Position numbers and translations under genes: made by a program
Notes under the pieces: model-generated
Seen by the model: the letters and a program-made list of their open reading frames with translations, nothing else
Told to the model about the DNA's origin: nothing
Database searches by the model: none
Shown: positions 1 to 9,665 of the stretch, piece after piece
Position numbering within the stretch: position 1 is the stretch's first letter
Layout: the number at the start of each line of letters is the position of its first letter
Source: Kaistella soli
GTDB lineage: Bacteria; Bacteroidota; Bacteroidia; Flavobacteriales; Weeksellaceae
NCBI RefSeq assembly: GCF_019038595.1
Contig: NZ_JAHOPF010000004.1
Location: 191,747 to 255,746, forward strand
Direction: 5' to 3'
DNA length: 64,000 nt

Positions 1-128
1 CCGGCTCTGGCTTTCTGACCTTTGTGACCTTTTGCTGAAGTACCACCTTTTCCGCTTCCCTGTCCTCTACCAAGTCTTTTTGAATTGTGAGTTGCACCCG
101 ATGCAGGTCTTATATTATTTAAATTCAT
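1..128 (-). CDS. rplO: 50S ribosomal protein L15 (5' part only, cut by window edge)
   Basis: The first 42 codons and part of the next, read on the minus strand from the ATG at 128, give the Asn-rich L15 start ([20 protein letters not shown]) followed by the Gly-rich [18 protein letters not shown] segment typical of L15. L15 is a late-assembly protein of the large subunit. It follows rpmD in the spc part of the operon, as expected; secY would normally come next beyond the window. The gene is incomplete only because the window ends. Confidence 0.95.
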   Translation of the reverse strand, partial: MNLNNIRPASGATHNSKRLGRGQGSGKGGTSAKGHKGQKARA

Positions 129-199
129 TATTTTAAAATTAAAGGTTAAGGTTAAGGCAGAGGTTGAGCTTTAACTCAACCTAATCCTTTTCCTAAAAA

Positions 200-376
200 T
201 TATTTTTGAACTTCTACTAAATGACTTACCGCAGCTACCATACCTAAGATAGATGGTGTAGCTTCGTGTTCAACAACTTGGTGAAGTTTTTTCAATCCTA
301 ATGCTTCAAGCGTTCTTTTTTGGGTTTTAGTTCTACCAATAGCGCTTTTTACTTGTTTTACTGAGATTTTTGCCAT
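200..376 (-). CDS. rpmD: 50S ribosomal protein L30
   Basis: A 58-residue reading frame, ATG at 376 to TAA at 200-202. It begins MAKISVKQVKSAIGRTKTQK and ends with VSHLVEVQK, the usual L30 start, Arg/Lys-rich middle and C-terminal strand. The length is normal for bacterial L30. It lies 9 bp after rpsE and before rplO, the standard spc order rpsE-rpmD-rplO. Confidence 0.95.
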   Translation of the reverse strand: MAKISVKQVKSAIGRTKTQKRTLEALGLKKLHQVVEHEATPSILGMVAAVSHLVEVQK

Positions 377-385
377 TGTTTTATA

Positions 386-907
386 TTAACCGTTAAACAC
401 TTTACTTAATGAAACACCTCTTAATTTTGCGATGTCTTCAGGTCTTCTGATATCCAACAATGCTTTGAAAGTAGCTTTCACTACATTGTGCGGGTTAGAA
501 GAACCTTTAGATTTTGACAAAATATCGTGTACCCCTGCAGACTCCAATACCGCTCTTACCGCACCACCGGCGATTAGCCCGGTACCGTGGGAAGCTGGTC
601 TAAGATAGATATCAGCACCACCGTATCTTGCAGAAGACTGGTGAGGGATGGTATGATTGATAACAGGAACTTTTACTAAATTTTTCTTTGCATCTTCTAC
701 TGCTTTTGCAATAGCTGAAGCAACTTCTTTAGATTTACCTAAACCGAAACCTACAGTTCCAGCTTCGTCTCCTACAACAACGATTGCAGAAAATCCGAAA
801 GCACGTCCCCCTTTGGTTACTTTGGTAACTCTGTTTACTGAAACGAGACGATCTTTAAGTTCTAATCCTCCCGGTTTTACTTTTTCTATATTATCTAGTC
901 CTAACAT
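386..907 (-). CDS. rpsE: 30S ribosomal protein S5
   Basis: A 173-residue protein with the N-terminal dsRBD-like S5 domain ([24 protein letters not shown], about residues 24-47) and the C-terminal domain containing [25 protein letters not shown]5 lies at the mRNA entry side of the small subunit and affects decoding fidelity. The length is typical. It sits between rplR and rpmD in the spc operon and is probably co-transcribed; no internal terminator is visible. Confidence 0.97.
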   Translation of the reverse strand: MLGLDNIEKVKPGGLELKDRLVSVNRVTKVTKGGRAFGFSAIVVVGDEAGTVGFGLGKSKEVASAIAKAVEDAKKNLVKVPVINHTIPHQSSARYGGADIYLRPASHGTGLIAGGAVRAVLESAGVHDILSKSKGSSNPHNVVKATFKALLDIRRPEDIAKLRGVSLSKVFNG

Positions 908-926
908 ATTTTCCGAAATTTAATGA

Positions 927-1274
927 TTAGAATTTTAGTCCGCCTTCTCTCGCACCGTCAGCAAGAGCTTTCACTCTTCCGTGGTATACGAAACCGTTTC
1001 TGTCGAACACTATATTTTCAATACCTGCAGCTTTAGCTTTTTCAGCGATTGCTTTACCAACTTCAGCAGAGATTTCAACTTTATTGCCTTTTGCGTTCAG
1101 ACTTCTTGAGGAAGCAGATGCTAAAGTTTTACCGTCTTTATCGTCGATTAATTGCGCGTAAATTTCTTTATTACTTTTGTAAACAGATAATCTTGGCAAT
1201 TCTGAAGAACCTGAGATTTTTCCTCTCACTCTTCTTTTAATTCTATTTCTTTTTTCTAATTTGCTTAGTGCCAT
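927..1274 (-). CDS. rplR: 50S ribosomal protein L18
   Basis: A 115-residue protein. The basic start [20 protein letters not shown], the [18 protein letters not shown] strand and the C-terminal [25 protein letters not shown] are the L18 hallmarks. It binds 5S rRNA with L5 and L25. It is in normal order between rplF and rpsE. Confidence 0.97.
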   Translation of the reverse strand: MALSKLEKRNRIKRRVRGKISGSSELPRLSVYKSNKEIYAQLIDDKDGKTLASASSRSLNAKGNKVEISAEVGKAIAEKAKAAGIENIVFDRNGFVYHGRVKALADGAREGGLKF

Positions 1275-1291
1275 TTTCTTAAGTTTTAAAA

Positions 1292-1837
1292 TTAAGCAGA
1301 TTTACCAGCTTTACGTCTAACAATTTCTCCAACGAATCTAACTCCTTTTCCTTTGTACGGTTCAGGTTTTCTGAAAGATCTGATCTTAGCAGCTACCATC
1401 CCAAGAAGTTGTTTGTCGTATGAAGACAAAGTAATAATAGGGTTTTTACCTTTTTCAGATAAAGTATCTAAAGTAATTTCTTTTGGAAGATCCATCACGA
1501 TACCGTGGGAGAATCCTAAAGCCATATCCAGTCTGTTACCTTGGTGTGAAGCTCTGTATCCTACCCCTACCAATTCCAGTTTTTTTGTAAAACCTTCGGC
1601 AGTTCCCTGGATCATGTTATTGATTAACGCTCTATAAAGACCGTGTAATGCTTTGTGTTGTTTTGATTCGGACGGTCTTTCTAAAGTAAGTATTCCGTCT
1701 TCTTGTTTTAGAGTGATTCCTTCACTGATCTGCTGTGTAAGTTCTCCTTTCGGTCCTTTCACAGTTACCAAACCGTCTTTTTCGGTTACGGTAACATTAG
1801 CGGGAATTTCTATAATTGATTTACCAATTCTTGACAT
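1292..1837 (-). CDS. rplF: 50S ribosomal protein L6
   Basis: A 181-residue protein with the duplicated L6 fold. The start is [17 protein letters not shown], and the C-terminal half carries the signature [22 protein letters not shown], which binds 23S rRNA near the sarcin-ricin loop. Length and order (rpsH-rplF-rplR) are standard. Confidence 0.97.
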   Translation of the reverse strand: MSRIGKSIIEIPANVTVTEKDGLVTVKGPKGELTQQISEGITLKQEDGILTLERPSESKQHKALHGLYRALINNMIQGTAEGFTKKLELVGVGYRASHQGNRLDMALGFSHGIVMDLPKEITLDTLSEKGKNPIITLSSYDKQLLGMVAAKIRSFRKPEPYKGKGVRFVGEIVRRKAGKSA

Positions 1838-1854
1838 TTTCCTTTGATTAAAAA

Positions 1855-2253
1855 TTAATAAACATAGCAGATTACTTCTCCACCAACTTTTTCTTGTCTG
1901 GCTTTTTTATCTGTCATTACTCCTTTTGAAGTTGAGATAATAGCCACTCCCAAACCGTTCAATACTCTTGGCAGTTCCTCAGAACCTTTGTATTGTCTCA
2001 AACCTGGTCTAGACGCTCTTTGGATCGACTTGATTGCTGGTTTGTTAGTTTGTTTGTCATACTTTAAAGCGATTTTGATATTTCCCTGAACAGCGTGATC
2101 TTCGAACTTATAGTTCAAGATATAACCCTGGTCAAACAAAATTTTCGTAATCTCCTTTTTGATTTTCGATGCAGGAATGTCCACCACTTTATGGCCTGCG
2201 CTTTGTGCGTTCCTTACTCTGGTTAGGAAATCTGAAATTGGATCTGTTACCAT
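1855..2253 (-). CDS. rpsH: 30S ribosomal protein S8
   Basis: A 132-residue protein starting [21 protein letters not shown] and ending with the S8 signature [25 protein letters not shown] (split across the last 40 residues). In proteobacteria S8 is the translational repressor of the spc operon; whether that holds here cannot be told from the sequence. A 117-bp gap separates it from rpsN, the largest gap in this part of the operon. Confidence 0.97.
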   Translation of the reverse strand: MVTDPISDFLTRVRNAQSAGHKVVDIPASKIKKEITKILFDQGYILNYKFEDHAVQGNIKIALKYDKQTNKPAIKSIQRASRPGLRQYKGSEELPRVLNGLGVAIISTSKGVMTDKKARQEKVGGEVICYVY

Positions 2254-2370
2254 TTTTCTATTTTAAATTATTGGTTTATGACAGTTAGTTTTGTTTCTGG
2301 TGCTTCGCTTTTAGCTGGGCTGGTCGCTCGTCACCAGGAACAACTTTACTGTCTCGATTATTCTAAATTG

Positions 2371-2640
2371 TTACCAACTAGCTTTTTTAACACCTGGGAT
2401 AAGACCTTTGTTGGCCATTTCTCTGAAAGTAACTCTGGAAAGTCCGAAAGTTCTCATGTATCCTCTTGGTCTTCCTGTTAATTTACATCTGTTGTGTAAT
2501 CTTACAGGGGAAGCGTCTTTAGGCAATAACTGAAGTGCTGCGTAATCTCCGGCTTCTTTCAAAGCTTTTCTTTTCTCAGCATATTTTGCTACTGTAGCTT
2601 CTCTTTTGCGCTCACGCGCTTTCATTGATTCTTTAGCCAT
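2371..2640 (-). CDS. rpsN: 30S ribosomal protein S14, zinc-independent (C-) form
   Basis: An 89-residue protein starting [20 protein letters not shown] and containing [20 protein letters not shown]. It has the long N-terminus of the C- type and no CxxC pairs, having only a single Cys, so it is the form that does not bind zinc. It lies between rplE and rpsH. Together with the B-type L31 at 31.4 kb it indicates a partly zinc-free ribosome. Confidence 0.97.
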   Translation of the reverse strand: MAKESMKARERKREATVAKYAEKRKALKEAGDYAALQLLPKDASPVRLHNRCKLTGRPRGYMRTFGLSRVTFREMANKGLIPGVKKASW

Positions 2641-2643
2641 CTT

Positions 2644-3195
2644 TTAATTCTTTTTAAAAGGCATACCAAAATGCGTTAATAATGCTTTTGCTTCTTTGTC
2701 AGTTTTCGCGGTTGTAACGAAAGTAATGTCCATCCCCTGGATTTTTTTTACTTTGTCGATTACGATCTCTGGGAAAATGATCTGCTCAGTGATTCCTAAG
2801 TTGTAATTTCCTCTTCCGTCGAAACCGTCAGCTTTGATACCAGAGAAATCTCTGATTCGCGGTAAAGCTGAAGAAGTAAGTCTGTCTAAGAACTCATACA
2901 TTTGATTAGCTCTTAAAGTTACTCTTGCTCCTACAGGCATTCCTTTTCTTAGTTTAAAGGCTGCTTCATCTTTTTTAGATAAAGTTCCTACTGCTTTTTG
3001 ACCGGTGATTGCTGTAAGTTCTTCGATTGCATAATCCACAATTTTTTTATCGGCTGTAGCAGCTCCTAAACCTTGTGAAATAACGATTTTTTCTAATTTA
3101 GGTACCTGCATAACAGATTTGTACCCAAATTCTTCCATCATCGCAGGAACAATCTTTTCTTTATATATTTTCTTTGGTCTTACTATATATTCCAT
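2644..3195 (-). CDS. rplE: 50S ribosomal protein L5
   Basis: A 183-residue protein. The L5 signature is seen in [32 protein letters not shown] and [20 protein letters not shown], and the end is [10 protein letters not shown]5 binds 5S rRNA and contacts the P-site tRNA. Only 3 bp separate it from rpsN. Confidence 0.97.
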   Translation of the reverse strand: MEYIVRPKKIYKEKIVPAMMEEFGYKSVMQVPKLEKIVISQGLGAATADKKIVDYAIEELTAITGQKAVGTLSKKDEAAFKLRKGMPVGARVTLRANQMYEFLDRLTSSALPRIRDFSGIKADGFDGRGNYNLGITEQIIFPEIVIDKVKKIQGMDITFVTTAKTDKEAKALLTHFGMPFKKN

Positions 3196-3207
3196 CGTCT
3201 TTTATAA

Positions 3208-3534
3208 TTATAAAGTTTCCCCGGTTGTTTTAGCAACTCTTACTTTTTTATCACCTTCCACTTTTACTCCTGTTTTGGTAGCTTTACCGTTTTTGTCGAT
3301 CAATGCTACGTTAGAAATATGGATAGATGCTTCTTTCTCTACAATTCCGCCCTGTGGGTTTCCTGCTGATGGCTTGGTATGTTTTTTAACGATATTTAAA
3401 CCTGCAACAATTACTCTTGCGTCTTTGCCTTCTTTTCTGATCACTTCAATAACTTCACCTTTTTTACCTTTAATTTCTTTCTTACCGGTAGTGATGATTA
3501 CGTTATCTCCTCTTTTGATTTTTAACTTTGTCAT
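3208..3534 (-). CDS. rplX: 50S ribosomal protein L24
   Basis: A 108-residue protein with the KOW motif near the N-terminus ([20 protein letters not shown]) and the later segment [19 protein letters not shown]24 is an early-assembly protein. It sits between rplN and rplE in the conserved order. Confidence 0.96.
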   Translation of the reverse strand: MTKLKIKRGDNVIITTGKKEIKGKKGEVIEVIRKEGKDARVIVAGLNIVKKHTKPSAGNPQGGIVEKEASIHISNVALIDKNGKATKTGVKVEGDKKVRVAKTTGETL

Positions 3535-3552
3535 TTTCTGTAAATTTTAAAA

Positions 3553-3921
3553 TTAAAGTACTTCAGGAGCTAATGAAATGACTTTCATATATTCTTTATC
3601 TCTCAGTTCACGGGCAACAGGTCCGAATACACGGGTACCTCTCATTTCGCCGGCTGCGTTAAGAAGAACACAAGCGTTATCGTCGAATTTGATGTATGAA
3701 CCATCTTTTCTTCTTACTGCTTTTTTCGTTCTTACTACAACTGCTTTAGAAACAGTTCCTTTTTTTGCGTTCCCCTGTGGTGTAGAATCTTTGATAGTAA
3801 CTACGATCTTATCACCAACTGAAGCGTATCTTCTTCTGGTTCCTCCCAGAACTCTGATAACTAGTACTTCTTTTGCACCTGTGTTATCAGCAACTTTTAA
3901 TCTTGATTCGGTTTGTAACAT
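3553..3921 (-). CDS. rplN: 50S ribosomal protein L14
   Basis: A 122-residue protein, the usual length. It starts [20 protein letters not shown] and has [20 protein letters not shown] and [21 protein letters not shown]14 forms part of the subunit interface and contacts L19. Its ATG overlaps the last base of rpsQ, which suggests translational coupling. Confidence 0.98.
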   Translation of the reverse strand: MLQTESRLKVADNTGAKEVLVIRVLGGTRRRYASVGDKIVVTIKDSTPQGNAKKGTVSKAVVVRTKKAVRRKDGSYIKFDDNACVLLNAAGEMRGTRVFGPVARELRDKEYMKVISLAPEVL

Positions 3922-4175
3922 TACTTAGCTTTTTCAATGATTCTTACTAATCTCCATCTCTTACTTTTACTTGTAGGTCTTGTTTCAGTAATTAATACTG
4001 TGTCGCCTTCAGTACACTCGTTGTTCTCGTCATGAGCGGTATATTTTTTCGTCTTAAGAACGAATTTACCGTACATCGGGTGTTTTACTCTCGTAGTTTC
4101 ACTTACAACAATGGTCTTTTCCATTTTATTGCTGGAAACAATTCCGATTCTTTCTTTTCTTAAATTTCTATCCAT
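3921..4175 (-). CDS. rpsQ: 30S ribosomal protein S17
   Basis: An 84-residue OB-fold protein with [40 protein letters not shown] and [20 protein letters not shown], all family hallmarks. It is a primary 16S rRNA binder. It overlaps rplN by one base and follows rpmC. Confidence 0.97.
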   Translation of the reverse strand: MDRNLRKERIGIVSSNKMEKTIVVSETTRVKHPMYGKFVLKTKKYTAHDENNECTEGDTVLITETRPTSKSKRWRLVRIIEKAK

Positions 4176-4190
4176 GATAAAATGAAATTC

Positions 4191-4379
4191 TTATTGTTGT
4201 TTTAGTGTTAATTCAGTTTCAAGACGTGCGATTGTTTTTCTCATGTCTCTGATTTGAATAGGATTTTCAATCGGGCTGATTGCGTGTGACAATTTCAGTT
4301 TATTGAAATCTGCCTTTACTTCAGCTAATTTGTTTTGAATGTCTCCTGCGCTTAGATTTTTGATGTCAGCTTTTTTCAT
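4191..4379 (-). CDS. rpmC: 50S ribosomal protein L29
   Basis: A 62-residue helical protein starting MKKADIKNLSAGDIQNKLAE, with the C-terminal motif NPIQIRDMRKTIARLETEL. L29 lies at the polypeptide exit tunnel beside L23. Position between rplP and rpsQ is canonical. Confidence 0.96.
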   Translation of the reverse strand: MKKADIKNLSAGDIQNKLAEVKADFNKLKLSHAISPIENPIQIRDMRKTIARLETELTLKQQ

Positions 4380-4391
4380 AATAATTTCAGA

Positions 4392-4817
4392 TTATTGAGG
4401 TTGAACAAAATCGTTAGCGACTACAAATTTGGTAACTACCGGTAATTTTTGAGCGGCAAGTCTAAGTGCTTCTTTCGCAACATCGTAAGGAACACCTCCA
4501 ACTTCGAACATAATTTTTCCTGGTTTCACTACAGATACCCAATATTCTACGGCACCTTTACCTTTACCCATCCTTACTTCGGCTGGTTTTTTGGTAATTG
4601 GCTTATCCGGGAAAATTTTGATCCATAGCTGACCTTCTCTTTTCATATATCTTGTAGCAGCAATACGCGCTGCTTCAATTTGTCTTGCAGTGATCCAAGC
4701 ACCTTCTGTTGCTTTGATACCGAAGGTTCCGTAAGCGAGTTGATTCCCTCTTTGGGCAATCCCCTTCATCTTCATCTTGTGAACTTTACGGAATTTGGTT
4801 CTTCTTGGTTGTAACAT
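4392..4817 (-). CDS. rplP: 50S ribosomal protein L16
   Basis: A 141-residue protein with start [20 protein letters not shown] and the L16 signatures [20 protein letters not shown] and [20 protein letters not shown]. It contacts the A-site tRNA elbow. The 81-bp gap to rpsC contains short repeats of ATTTTAG and no gene. Confidence 0.98.
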   Translation of the reverse strand: MLQPRRTKFRKVHKMKMKGIAQRGNQLAYGTFGIKATEGAWITARQIEAARIAATRYMKREGQLWIKIFPDKPITKKPAEVRMGKGKGAVEYWVSVVKPGKIMFEVGGVPYDVAKEALRLAAQKLPVVTKFVVANDFVQPQ

Positions 4818-4898
4818 AATTTCTTAAATTTTAGATTTTAGATTTTAGCTTTTAAAAAAGTAACGGTCATTTAAAACTGTCCTCTAAAATTTTATTAA

Positions 4899-5642
4899 TT
4901 ATTTTCTATCTCTTGGTCTTCTATCGCCTCTGTCCCCTCTGTCATTACGATCATTTCTGTCGCCTCTTCCTCCAGCTGCTTTCTTTTGTTGTCCTACTAA
5001 TGGGGAAAGGTCTCTTCTACCGTATACCTCACCTTTCATGATCCAAACTTTTACTCCCAATTTACCGTATTGAGTAAGTGCTTCACCGATATGATAATCG
5101 ATATCTGCTCTAAAAGTTGACAATGGAATTCTTCCGTCTTTGAAAGATTCGCTTCTTGCCATCTCCGCTCCGTTCAATCTACCAGAAATCTGTACTTTGA
5201 TTCCTTCTGCTCCCATTCTCATGGTGCTTTGAATTGCCATTTTCACGGCTCTTCTGTAAGAAATTCTGTTTTCAATCTGTTTTGCGATACTGTCAGCAAC
5301 TAATACTGCATCAAGTTCAGGTCTTTTGATTTCGAAGATATTGATCTGGATGTCCTTATCGGTAATCTTTTTTAATTCTTCTTTTAATTTATCAACTTCC
5401 TGTCCTCCTTTACCGATGATCAATCCCGGTCTGGCTGTAGTGATTGTTACTGTTACTAATTTCAGGGTTCTTTCAATATAGATTTTTGAAATACCGCCTT
5501 TAGATAATCTTGCTTCAAGGTATCTTCTGATTTTGTAATCTTCAGCGATTCTGTCGCCGTAGTTTTTACCACCAAACCAGTTTGAATCCCATCCTCTGAT
5601 GATACCTAATCTGTTACCAATTGGATTTGTCTTCTGTCCCAT
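4899..5642 (-). CDS. rpsC: 30S ribosomal protein S3
   Basis: A 247-residue protein. The KH domain carries the [20 protein letters not shown] loop (about residues 72-91) and the C-terminal domain has [20 protein letters not shown] and [19 protein letters not shown]. The last 25 or so residues form a tail of alternating Arg/Asp (repeats of RGD and NDR), longer than in many S3 proteins. S3 lines the mRNA entry tunnel and has helicase activity with S4 and S5. Confidence 0.97.
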   Translation of the reverse strand: MGQKTNPIGNRLGIIRGWDSNWFGGKNYGDRIAEDYKIRRYLEARLSKGGISKIYIERTLKLVTVTITTARPGLIIGKGGQEVDKLKEELKKITDKDIQINIFEIKRPELDAVLVADSIAKQIENRISYRRAVKMAIQSTMRMGAEGIKVQISGRLNGAEMARSESFKDGRIPLSTFRADIDYHIGEALTQYGKLGVKVWIMKGEVYGRRDLSPLVGQQKKAAGGRGDRNDRNDRGDRGDRRPRDRK

Positions 5643-5649
5643 ACCTTGA

Positions 5650-6051
5650 TTATTTGTTTTCTTTAGTACCTAAAATTAACGTAATGTGGTTTGATCTTTT
5701 TCTGATTCTATGGCCTCTACCTTGTGGTGCAGGTCTTAGTCTCTTCAATTGTCTTGCACTATCAACCATAATTTCTTTTACGATTAAGTTTGCTTCTTCA
5801 ATATCAGCACCTTCATTTTTCGTTTGCCAGTTAGCCATTGCAGAAAGAAGAACTTTCTCCAATTTGTTAGAAGCATCCTTTTTTGAAAATTTAAGGATAG
5901 CTAAAGCTTTATCTACTTCAACTCCTCTGATGATATCAGCAACTAATCTCATCTTTCTTGGAGAAGACGGGCAATCATTATGTAACGATTTTGCCACATC
6001 CTGGTTTGCTATTTTACGTGCTAATGCACTTTCTCTTTTTCTTGATCCCAT
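5650..6051 (-). CDS. rplV: 50S ribosomal protein L22
   Basis: A 133-residue protein. [20 protein letters not shown] near the N-terminus and the C-terminal [20 protein letters not shown] beta-hairpin are diagnostic. The hairpin tip lines the exit tunnel and is where macrolide resistance changes occur in other bacteria. Only 2 bp separate it from rpsS. Confidence 0.97.
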   Translation of the reverse strand: MGSRKRESALARKIANQDVAKSLHNDCPSSPRKMRLVADIIRGVEVDKALAILKFSKKDASNKLEKVLLSAMANWQTKNEGADIEEANLIVKEIMVDSARQLKRLRPAPQGRGHRIRKRSNHITLILGTKENK

Positions 6052-6053
6052 GA

Positions 6054-6332
6054 TTATCTACCTCCTTTATTTTTGTTACCACCGTGACCTCTGAAAGATC
6101 TTGTCGGAGAAAATTCGCCTAACTTGTGACCTACCATGTTTTCAGTTACATATACAGGGATAAAAGATTTCCCGTTGTGTACTGCGATGGTTTGTCCTAC
6201 GAAGTCCGGGGAGATCATTGATGCTCTGGACCAAGTTTTAATTACTGTCTTTTTATTAGCTTCTATATTAGCCTGAACCTTCTTATCTAAAGTATGATGG
6301 ATGAAAGGTCCTTTTTTAAGTGATCTTGCCAT
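6054..6332 (-). CDS. rpsS: 30S ribosomal protein S19
   Basis: A 92-residue protein starting [20 protein letters not shown], with [20 protein letters not shown] near the end. Both are strongly conserved in S19, which sits in the head of the small subunit. It is packed between rplB and rplV with 2-bp gaps. Confidence 0.98.
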   Translation of the reverse strand: MARSLKKGPFIHHTLDKKVQANIEANKKTVIKTWSRASMISPDFVGQTIAVHNGKSFIPVYVTENMVGHKLGEFSPTRSFRGHGGNKNKGGR

Positions 6333-6334
6333 AA

Positions 6335-7156
6335 TTATTTTCTTTTAGATACGATAAATCGGTTAGACGCTTTGTTTTTCTTTCTTGTTTTGTAACCTTT
6401 AGCCGGTTTACCGTTTCTAGATCTTGGGTGACCACCTGATGATTTACCTTCACCACCTCCCATTGGGTGATCTACAGGGTTCATTACAACCGGTCTTGTT
6501 CTAGGTCTTCTTCCTAACCATCTGCTTCTACCTGCTTTACCTGAAACGGTAAGCTGATGGTCGCCGTTGGAAACAGATCCGATCATTGCCATACATTCAG
6601 TAAGAATCATTCTGGATTCTCCTGAAGGTAATTTTACGATCGCGTATTTACCGTCTCTTGAAGTTAACTGTGCTGAAGATCCTGCACTTCTTGCCATTAC
6701 TGCTCCCTGACCAGGTCTCAGCTCGATACAAGAAACAACAGTTCCCAAAGGAATGTTCTTCAATTTCATTGCATTACCTACGTTAGGCTCTGCAGTTTCC
6801 GCAGCGATTACTTTCTGGTCCACTTTGATACCGTTTGGAGCGATGATATATCTCTTCTCTCCGTCTGTGTATTCTACTAGCGCGATGAAAGCAGTTCTGT
6901 TCGGATCGTACTCTACAGTTTTTACCGTTCCTTCAACATCAAACTTGTTTCTTTTGAAGTCGATAATTCTGTATTTTTGTTTGTGTCCACCTCCGGTGTA
7001 ACGCATGGTCATTTTACCAGTATTGTTACGACCACCTGACTTTTTAATACCAACAGTTAGAGACTTCTCTGGTTTGTTGGTAGTAATTTCCTCAAAGTTG
7101 TTAACAACTCTGAATCTCTGTCCCGGGGTGATAGGTTTTAATTTTCTAACAGACAT
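6335..7156 (-). CDS. rplB: 50S ribosomal protein L2
   Basis: A 273-residue protein of standard length. It has the N-terminal OB domain, the KOW-like middle domain ([20 protein letters not shown]) and the highly conserved C-terminal [20 protein letters not shown], which includes the His needed for peptidyl transfer in other bacteria. It lies in normal order rplW-rplB-rpsS. Confidence 0.98.
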   Translation of the reverse strand: MSVRKLKPITPGQRFRVVNNFEEITTNKPEKSLTVGIKKSGGRNNTGKMTMRYTGGGHKQKYRIIDFKRNKFDVEGTVKTVEYDPNRTAFIALVEYTDGEKRYIIAPNGIKVDQKVIAAETAEPNVGNAMKLKNIPLGTVVSCIELRPGQGAVMARSAGSSAQLTSRDGKYAIVKLPSGESRMILTECMAMIGSVSNGDHQLTVSGKAGRSRWLGRRPRTRPVVMNPVDHPMGGGEGKSSGGHPRSRNGKPAKGYKTRKKNKASNRFIVSKRK

Positions 7157-7173
7157 TACTATTGATTATTTAA

Positions 7174-7464
7174 TTAATTCGTTGCAAAAATATCAATCAC
7201 TTCACCTTCAACAAGGGAAACAACTGCTTTTTTCAATTTGTTGGTTTTCCCAACCTGTAATCCTTTTTTGGTGTGTTTCGAGGAAACTTTAGGAGCGTAA
7301 ATCATTGTTCTTACGTCTGCTACTTTTACACCGTAAGCTTCTTCTATCGCTTTTTTGATTTGGATTTTATTCGCTTTTGTATTCACAAAAAAAGAATAAG
7401 CTCCTCTCAAATCTGTAAGATAGTTTGCTTTTTCTGAAATGATAGGTTTAATAATAATAGACAT
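7174..7464 (-). CDS. rplW: 50S ribosomal protein L23
   Basis: A 96-residue protein starting MSIIIKPIISEKANYLTDLR with the L23 segment KIQIKKAIEEAYGVKVADVR. It lies at the exit tunnel and is the docking site for trigger factor and SRP. Only 3 bp separate it from rplD. Confidence 0.96.
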   Translation of the reverse strand: MSIIIKPIISEKANYLTDLRGAYSFFVNTKANKIQIKKAIEEAYGVKVADVRTMIYAPKVSSKHTKKGLQVGKTNKLKKAVVSLVEGEVIDIFATN

Positions 7465-7467
7465 GAT

Positions 7468-8097
7468 TTATTTTCTTAAGTTTTCCTGAAATTTTTCGAT
7501 AGCACCTTCTAAAAATACAATCTCGCCAGCGTTTACTAAATCATAAGAACTGATCTCGTTATAAGTCAAAACTTTAGTTTTAGGTAAATTTCTTGATGAC
7601 AGATATACATTCTTGTTAGCTTCCGGTAAAATATAAAGAGATTTTTTACCTTCAAATCCTAATGCATTGTTCAGTGTGATAAATTCTTTAGTTTTCGGAG
7701 CTTCAAAGTTGAAAGCTTCTAAAACTTTAATTGAATTGTCTCTCATTTTCTGAGAAAGCACAGATTTTTTTGCTAATCTTTTCAAAGCTTTGTTCAGTTT
7801 GAATCTGTAGTCTCTTGGTTTTGGACCGAAAACTCTACCTCCACCTCTGAAAGTTGGCGATTTGATATCACCGTATCTCGCAGATCCAGATCCTTTTTGC
7901 TTTTTAAGCTTTCTTGTAGAAGCAGTAATTTCGCTTCTTTCTTTTGATTTATGTGTTCCCTGACGCTGAGCAGCAAGGAATTGTTTCACTTCTAAGTAAA
8001 CCGCGTGCTGATTTGGCTCAATTCCGAAGATTGCCTCATCTAACTGAACTGTTCTTCCGGTTTCTTTTCCTGATGTATTGAATACTACTAGTTCCAT
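7468..8097 (-). CDS. rplD: 50S ribosomal protein L4
   Basis: A 209-residue protein. The extended loop with [20 protein letters not shown] and [20 protein letters not shown] is the L4 signature; the loop reaches into the exit tunnel. L4 represses the S10 operon in E. coli, but no leader of that kind can be recognised here. Its first 10 bases overlap the end of rplC, which suggests coupled translation. Confidence 0.97.
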   Translation of the reverse strand: MELVVFNTSGKETGRTVQLDEAIFGIEPNQHAVYLEVKQFLAAQRQGTHKSKERSEITASTRKLKKQKGSGSARYGDIKSPTFRGGGRVFGPKPRDYRFKLNKALKRLAKKSVLSQKMRDNSIKVLEAFNFEAPKTKEFITLNNALGFEGKKSLYILPEANKNVYLSSRNLPKTKVLTYNEISSYDLVNAGEIVFLEGAIEKFQENLRK

Positions 8098-8714
8098 TTT
8101 CTGATAATTACATAAGAATTTTTTGCTCCCGGAACAGCACCTTTTACTACTAAAAGATTTTGTTCTTCATCTACTCTTAACACTTCAAGGTTTTGAACGG
8201 TAACTTGCTTACCACCCATTCTACCTGCCATACGCATTCCTTTGAATACTCTTGACGGGTCGGAACCTGCACCAATAGAACCTGGGGCTCTAAGTCTGTT
8301 GTGCTGTCCGTGAGTCGCTTGCATTACCCCACCGAAGTTGTGTCTTTTAACAACCCCCTGGAAACCTTTTCCTTTTGAAGTTCCTGTAACGTCAACATAC
8401 TCGCCTTGCGCGAACAGATTAACTTTTACTTCATCTCCTACAGATAAGTTGTCTACGAATTCATGATAGAATTCTACCAACTTAGCTTTTGGAGCAGAAC
8501 CAGCCTTTTTAAAATGGCCAGCTAACGCTTTACCAACGTTCTTTTCACTCTTGTCATCGAAACCAAGCTGAGCAGCTTTGTACCCATCTTTTTCTACGGT
8601 TCTGACCTGTAAAACCGAGCAAGGACCTGCCTGAATAACAGTACACGGCATGTTTTTGCCGTTCTCGTCAAACAAGGAAGTCATCCCGATTTTTTTACCA
8701 ATAATACCTGACAT
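8088..8714 (-). CDS. rplC: 50S ribosomal protein L3
   Basis: A 208-residue protein starting [20 protein letters not shown]. The loop with [21 protein letters not shown] and the [20 protein letters not shown] segment (with the conserved Gln that is methylated in some bacteria close by) are diagnostic. It is the first gene of this operon: rpsJ, its upstream neighbour in many bacteria, lies 4.7 kb away at 13.4 kb. A good promoter is seen about 100 bp upstream of the start codon. Confidence 0.97.
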   Translation of the reverse strand: MSGIIGKKIGMTSLFDENGKNMPCTVIQAGPCSVLQVRTVEKDGYKAAQLGFDDKSEKNVGKALAGHFKKAGSAPKAKLVEFYHEFVDNLSVGDEVKVNLFAQGEYVDVTGTSKGKGFQGVVKRHNFGGVMQATHGQHNRLRAPGSIGAGSDPSRVFKGMRMAGRMGGKQVTVQNLEVLRVDEEQNLLVVKGAVPGAKNSYVIIRKWN

Positions 8715-8810
8715 TGTTTATATATATTATTTAAAATTCACTATTATCAATCGAGGTTTAGGTGATTTCTATTTCTGAAATAGGCATACTTCTTCCCTAA
8801 ATTGAGTGTG

Positions 8811-8840
8811 CAAATGTATGAAGTTTTTTTGAATTGACAA
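8811..8840 (-). promoter_or_regulatory. Bacteroidota-type promoter of the rplC-rplO operon
   Basis: Read on the minus strand, TTG (8838-8840), a 19-bp spacer and TACATTTG (8811-8818) match the Bacteroidota sigma-ABfr consensus TTG-N19-TAnnTTTG exactly. Transcription would begin near 8805, giving a leader of roughly 90 bases before the rplC ATG at 8714. The same spacing is found at rpsL and rpmE2. Confidence 0.75.
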
Positions 8841-8874
8841 ACAGGCAGTTAAAAATATTTTGATATTTAATACA

Positions 8875-8901
8875 AAAAACTTCAGATACTCTGAAGTTTT
8901 T
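8875..8901. terminator. Hairpin terminator in the left repeat copy
   Basis: The stem CTTCAGA/TCTGAAG (8880-8886 with 8890-8896, loop TAC) is extended by A5/T5 on both sides, so it could act in either direction. It corresponds to the terminator at 12560-12587 after the complete permease gene. Confidence 0.6.
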
Positions 8902-9011
8902 GAAATGTCTGACTGTGAAACGGTTAATTATAACCCGGCAAATTTTCAACTTTAAAAATAAACTGACTGAAATTTGAGTAAAAACTGAATCTTTCAGGAA
9001 ATCGGAAAGAG

Positions 9012-9110
9012 CTACTGGTCTTCTTTTTTTATTTCTTTCTTTATTCTAAGATTAGCATCTTTCAATTCCTCATCGTATTTCGCAACGTCGTTCGAGTATC
9101 ACATATGCAA
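9012..9110 (-). pseudogene. Remnant of the 3' end of an iron permease-like gene
   Basis: On the minus strand, the last ~33 codons before the TAG at 9012-9014 align without gaps to the C-terminus of the complete protein at 12699-13181. Shared residues include DLHM near the start and EIKKEDQ at the end. The middle is diverged and an in-frame TGA follows DLHM. The last ~8 codons and the downstream 100 bases are essentially identical to the complete copy, whereas the upstream part is not. It is a non-functional fragment left by duplication or recombination. Confidence 0.8.
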
Positions 9111-9665
9111 ATCATAAAATAGGTCCTAAATGCAGTTTGGGAAGTTGACCGGACAATTAGTCATTAAAATTCGTGAAGAAAAAGGAACTCAACATTTATT
9201 CGATCAACTGTAAACTTGAGAACTAATTTTGAGAAATGGAAGATGTTGAAATTCTGAGGTTAATGAAGATTGCGACTGGACTACGGGAATTAGTAAAGAA
9301 ACCAATCACAGATTTTTCGGTAGGAAGAGCTCACTTGTACTTTAAGATTTAATCAAGTAAAAAAAGCAAACTGTCGGAAATTCCATCGGTAAAAAAGTAT
9401 ATTTAATCTGCTACTCCACTTCTTCCCGTTTAGAAAAAACGATTGAGATACGATTTTGGACATTCCTACTTTAAAACTATCTGGAAAATATCGATCTTTA
9501 CCATATATAAAGCAGAGATTTCTGACCAACAATTAAAAGAAGTGAAAAAACATTTAAACAGAAACTACCCAATTAATATATTGCATAGCCAAAATCATAC
9601 TTCGAAAGCTTTACATGGAACCTGTTCTTATCATAATCACTTTAGAGAAAAATTAAATTAAAAAT
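9111..9665. other. Non-coding or decayed stretch between the repeat and the lipoprotein gene
   Basis: No convincing gene. Short plus-strand open stretches are seen: 28 codons from the ATG at 9130, 38 codons from an ATG at 9236 (MEDVEILRLMKIATGLREL...), and 72 codons from a TTG at 9443 (MRYDFGHSYFKTIWKISIFT...). None shows a domain I recognise or a start signal. The consecutive short frames on one strand look like the remains of one or more broken genes brought in with the island. Confidence 0.4.

Larger units (their letters stand above)
8856..9110. repeat. Left copy of a ~255-bp direct repeat flanking the accessory island
   Basis: This segment matches 12541-12800 in the same orientation. Within it, 8916-9035 is identical to 12603-12722 over 120 bases except for one change (G8937 against A12624), with a constant offset of 3,687. 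The part before (8856-8915) and the part after (9036-9110) are clearly similar but more diverged. The right copy lies at the 3' end of the iron permease-like gene, so the left copy is a duplicated gene end plus its downstream terminator region. Confidence 0.9.

Noticed and set aside
4820-4860. Short ATTTTAG repeats between rplP and rpsC
   Set aside because: Three short units in AT-rich spacer; simple slippage explains them.
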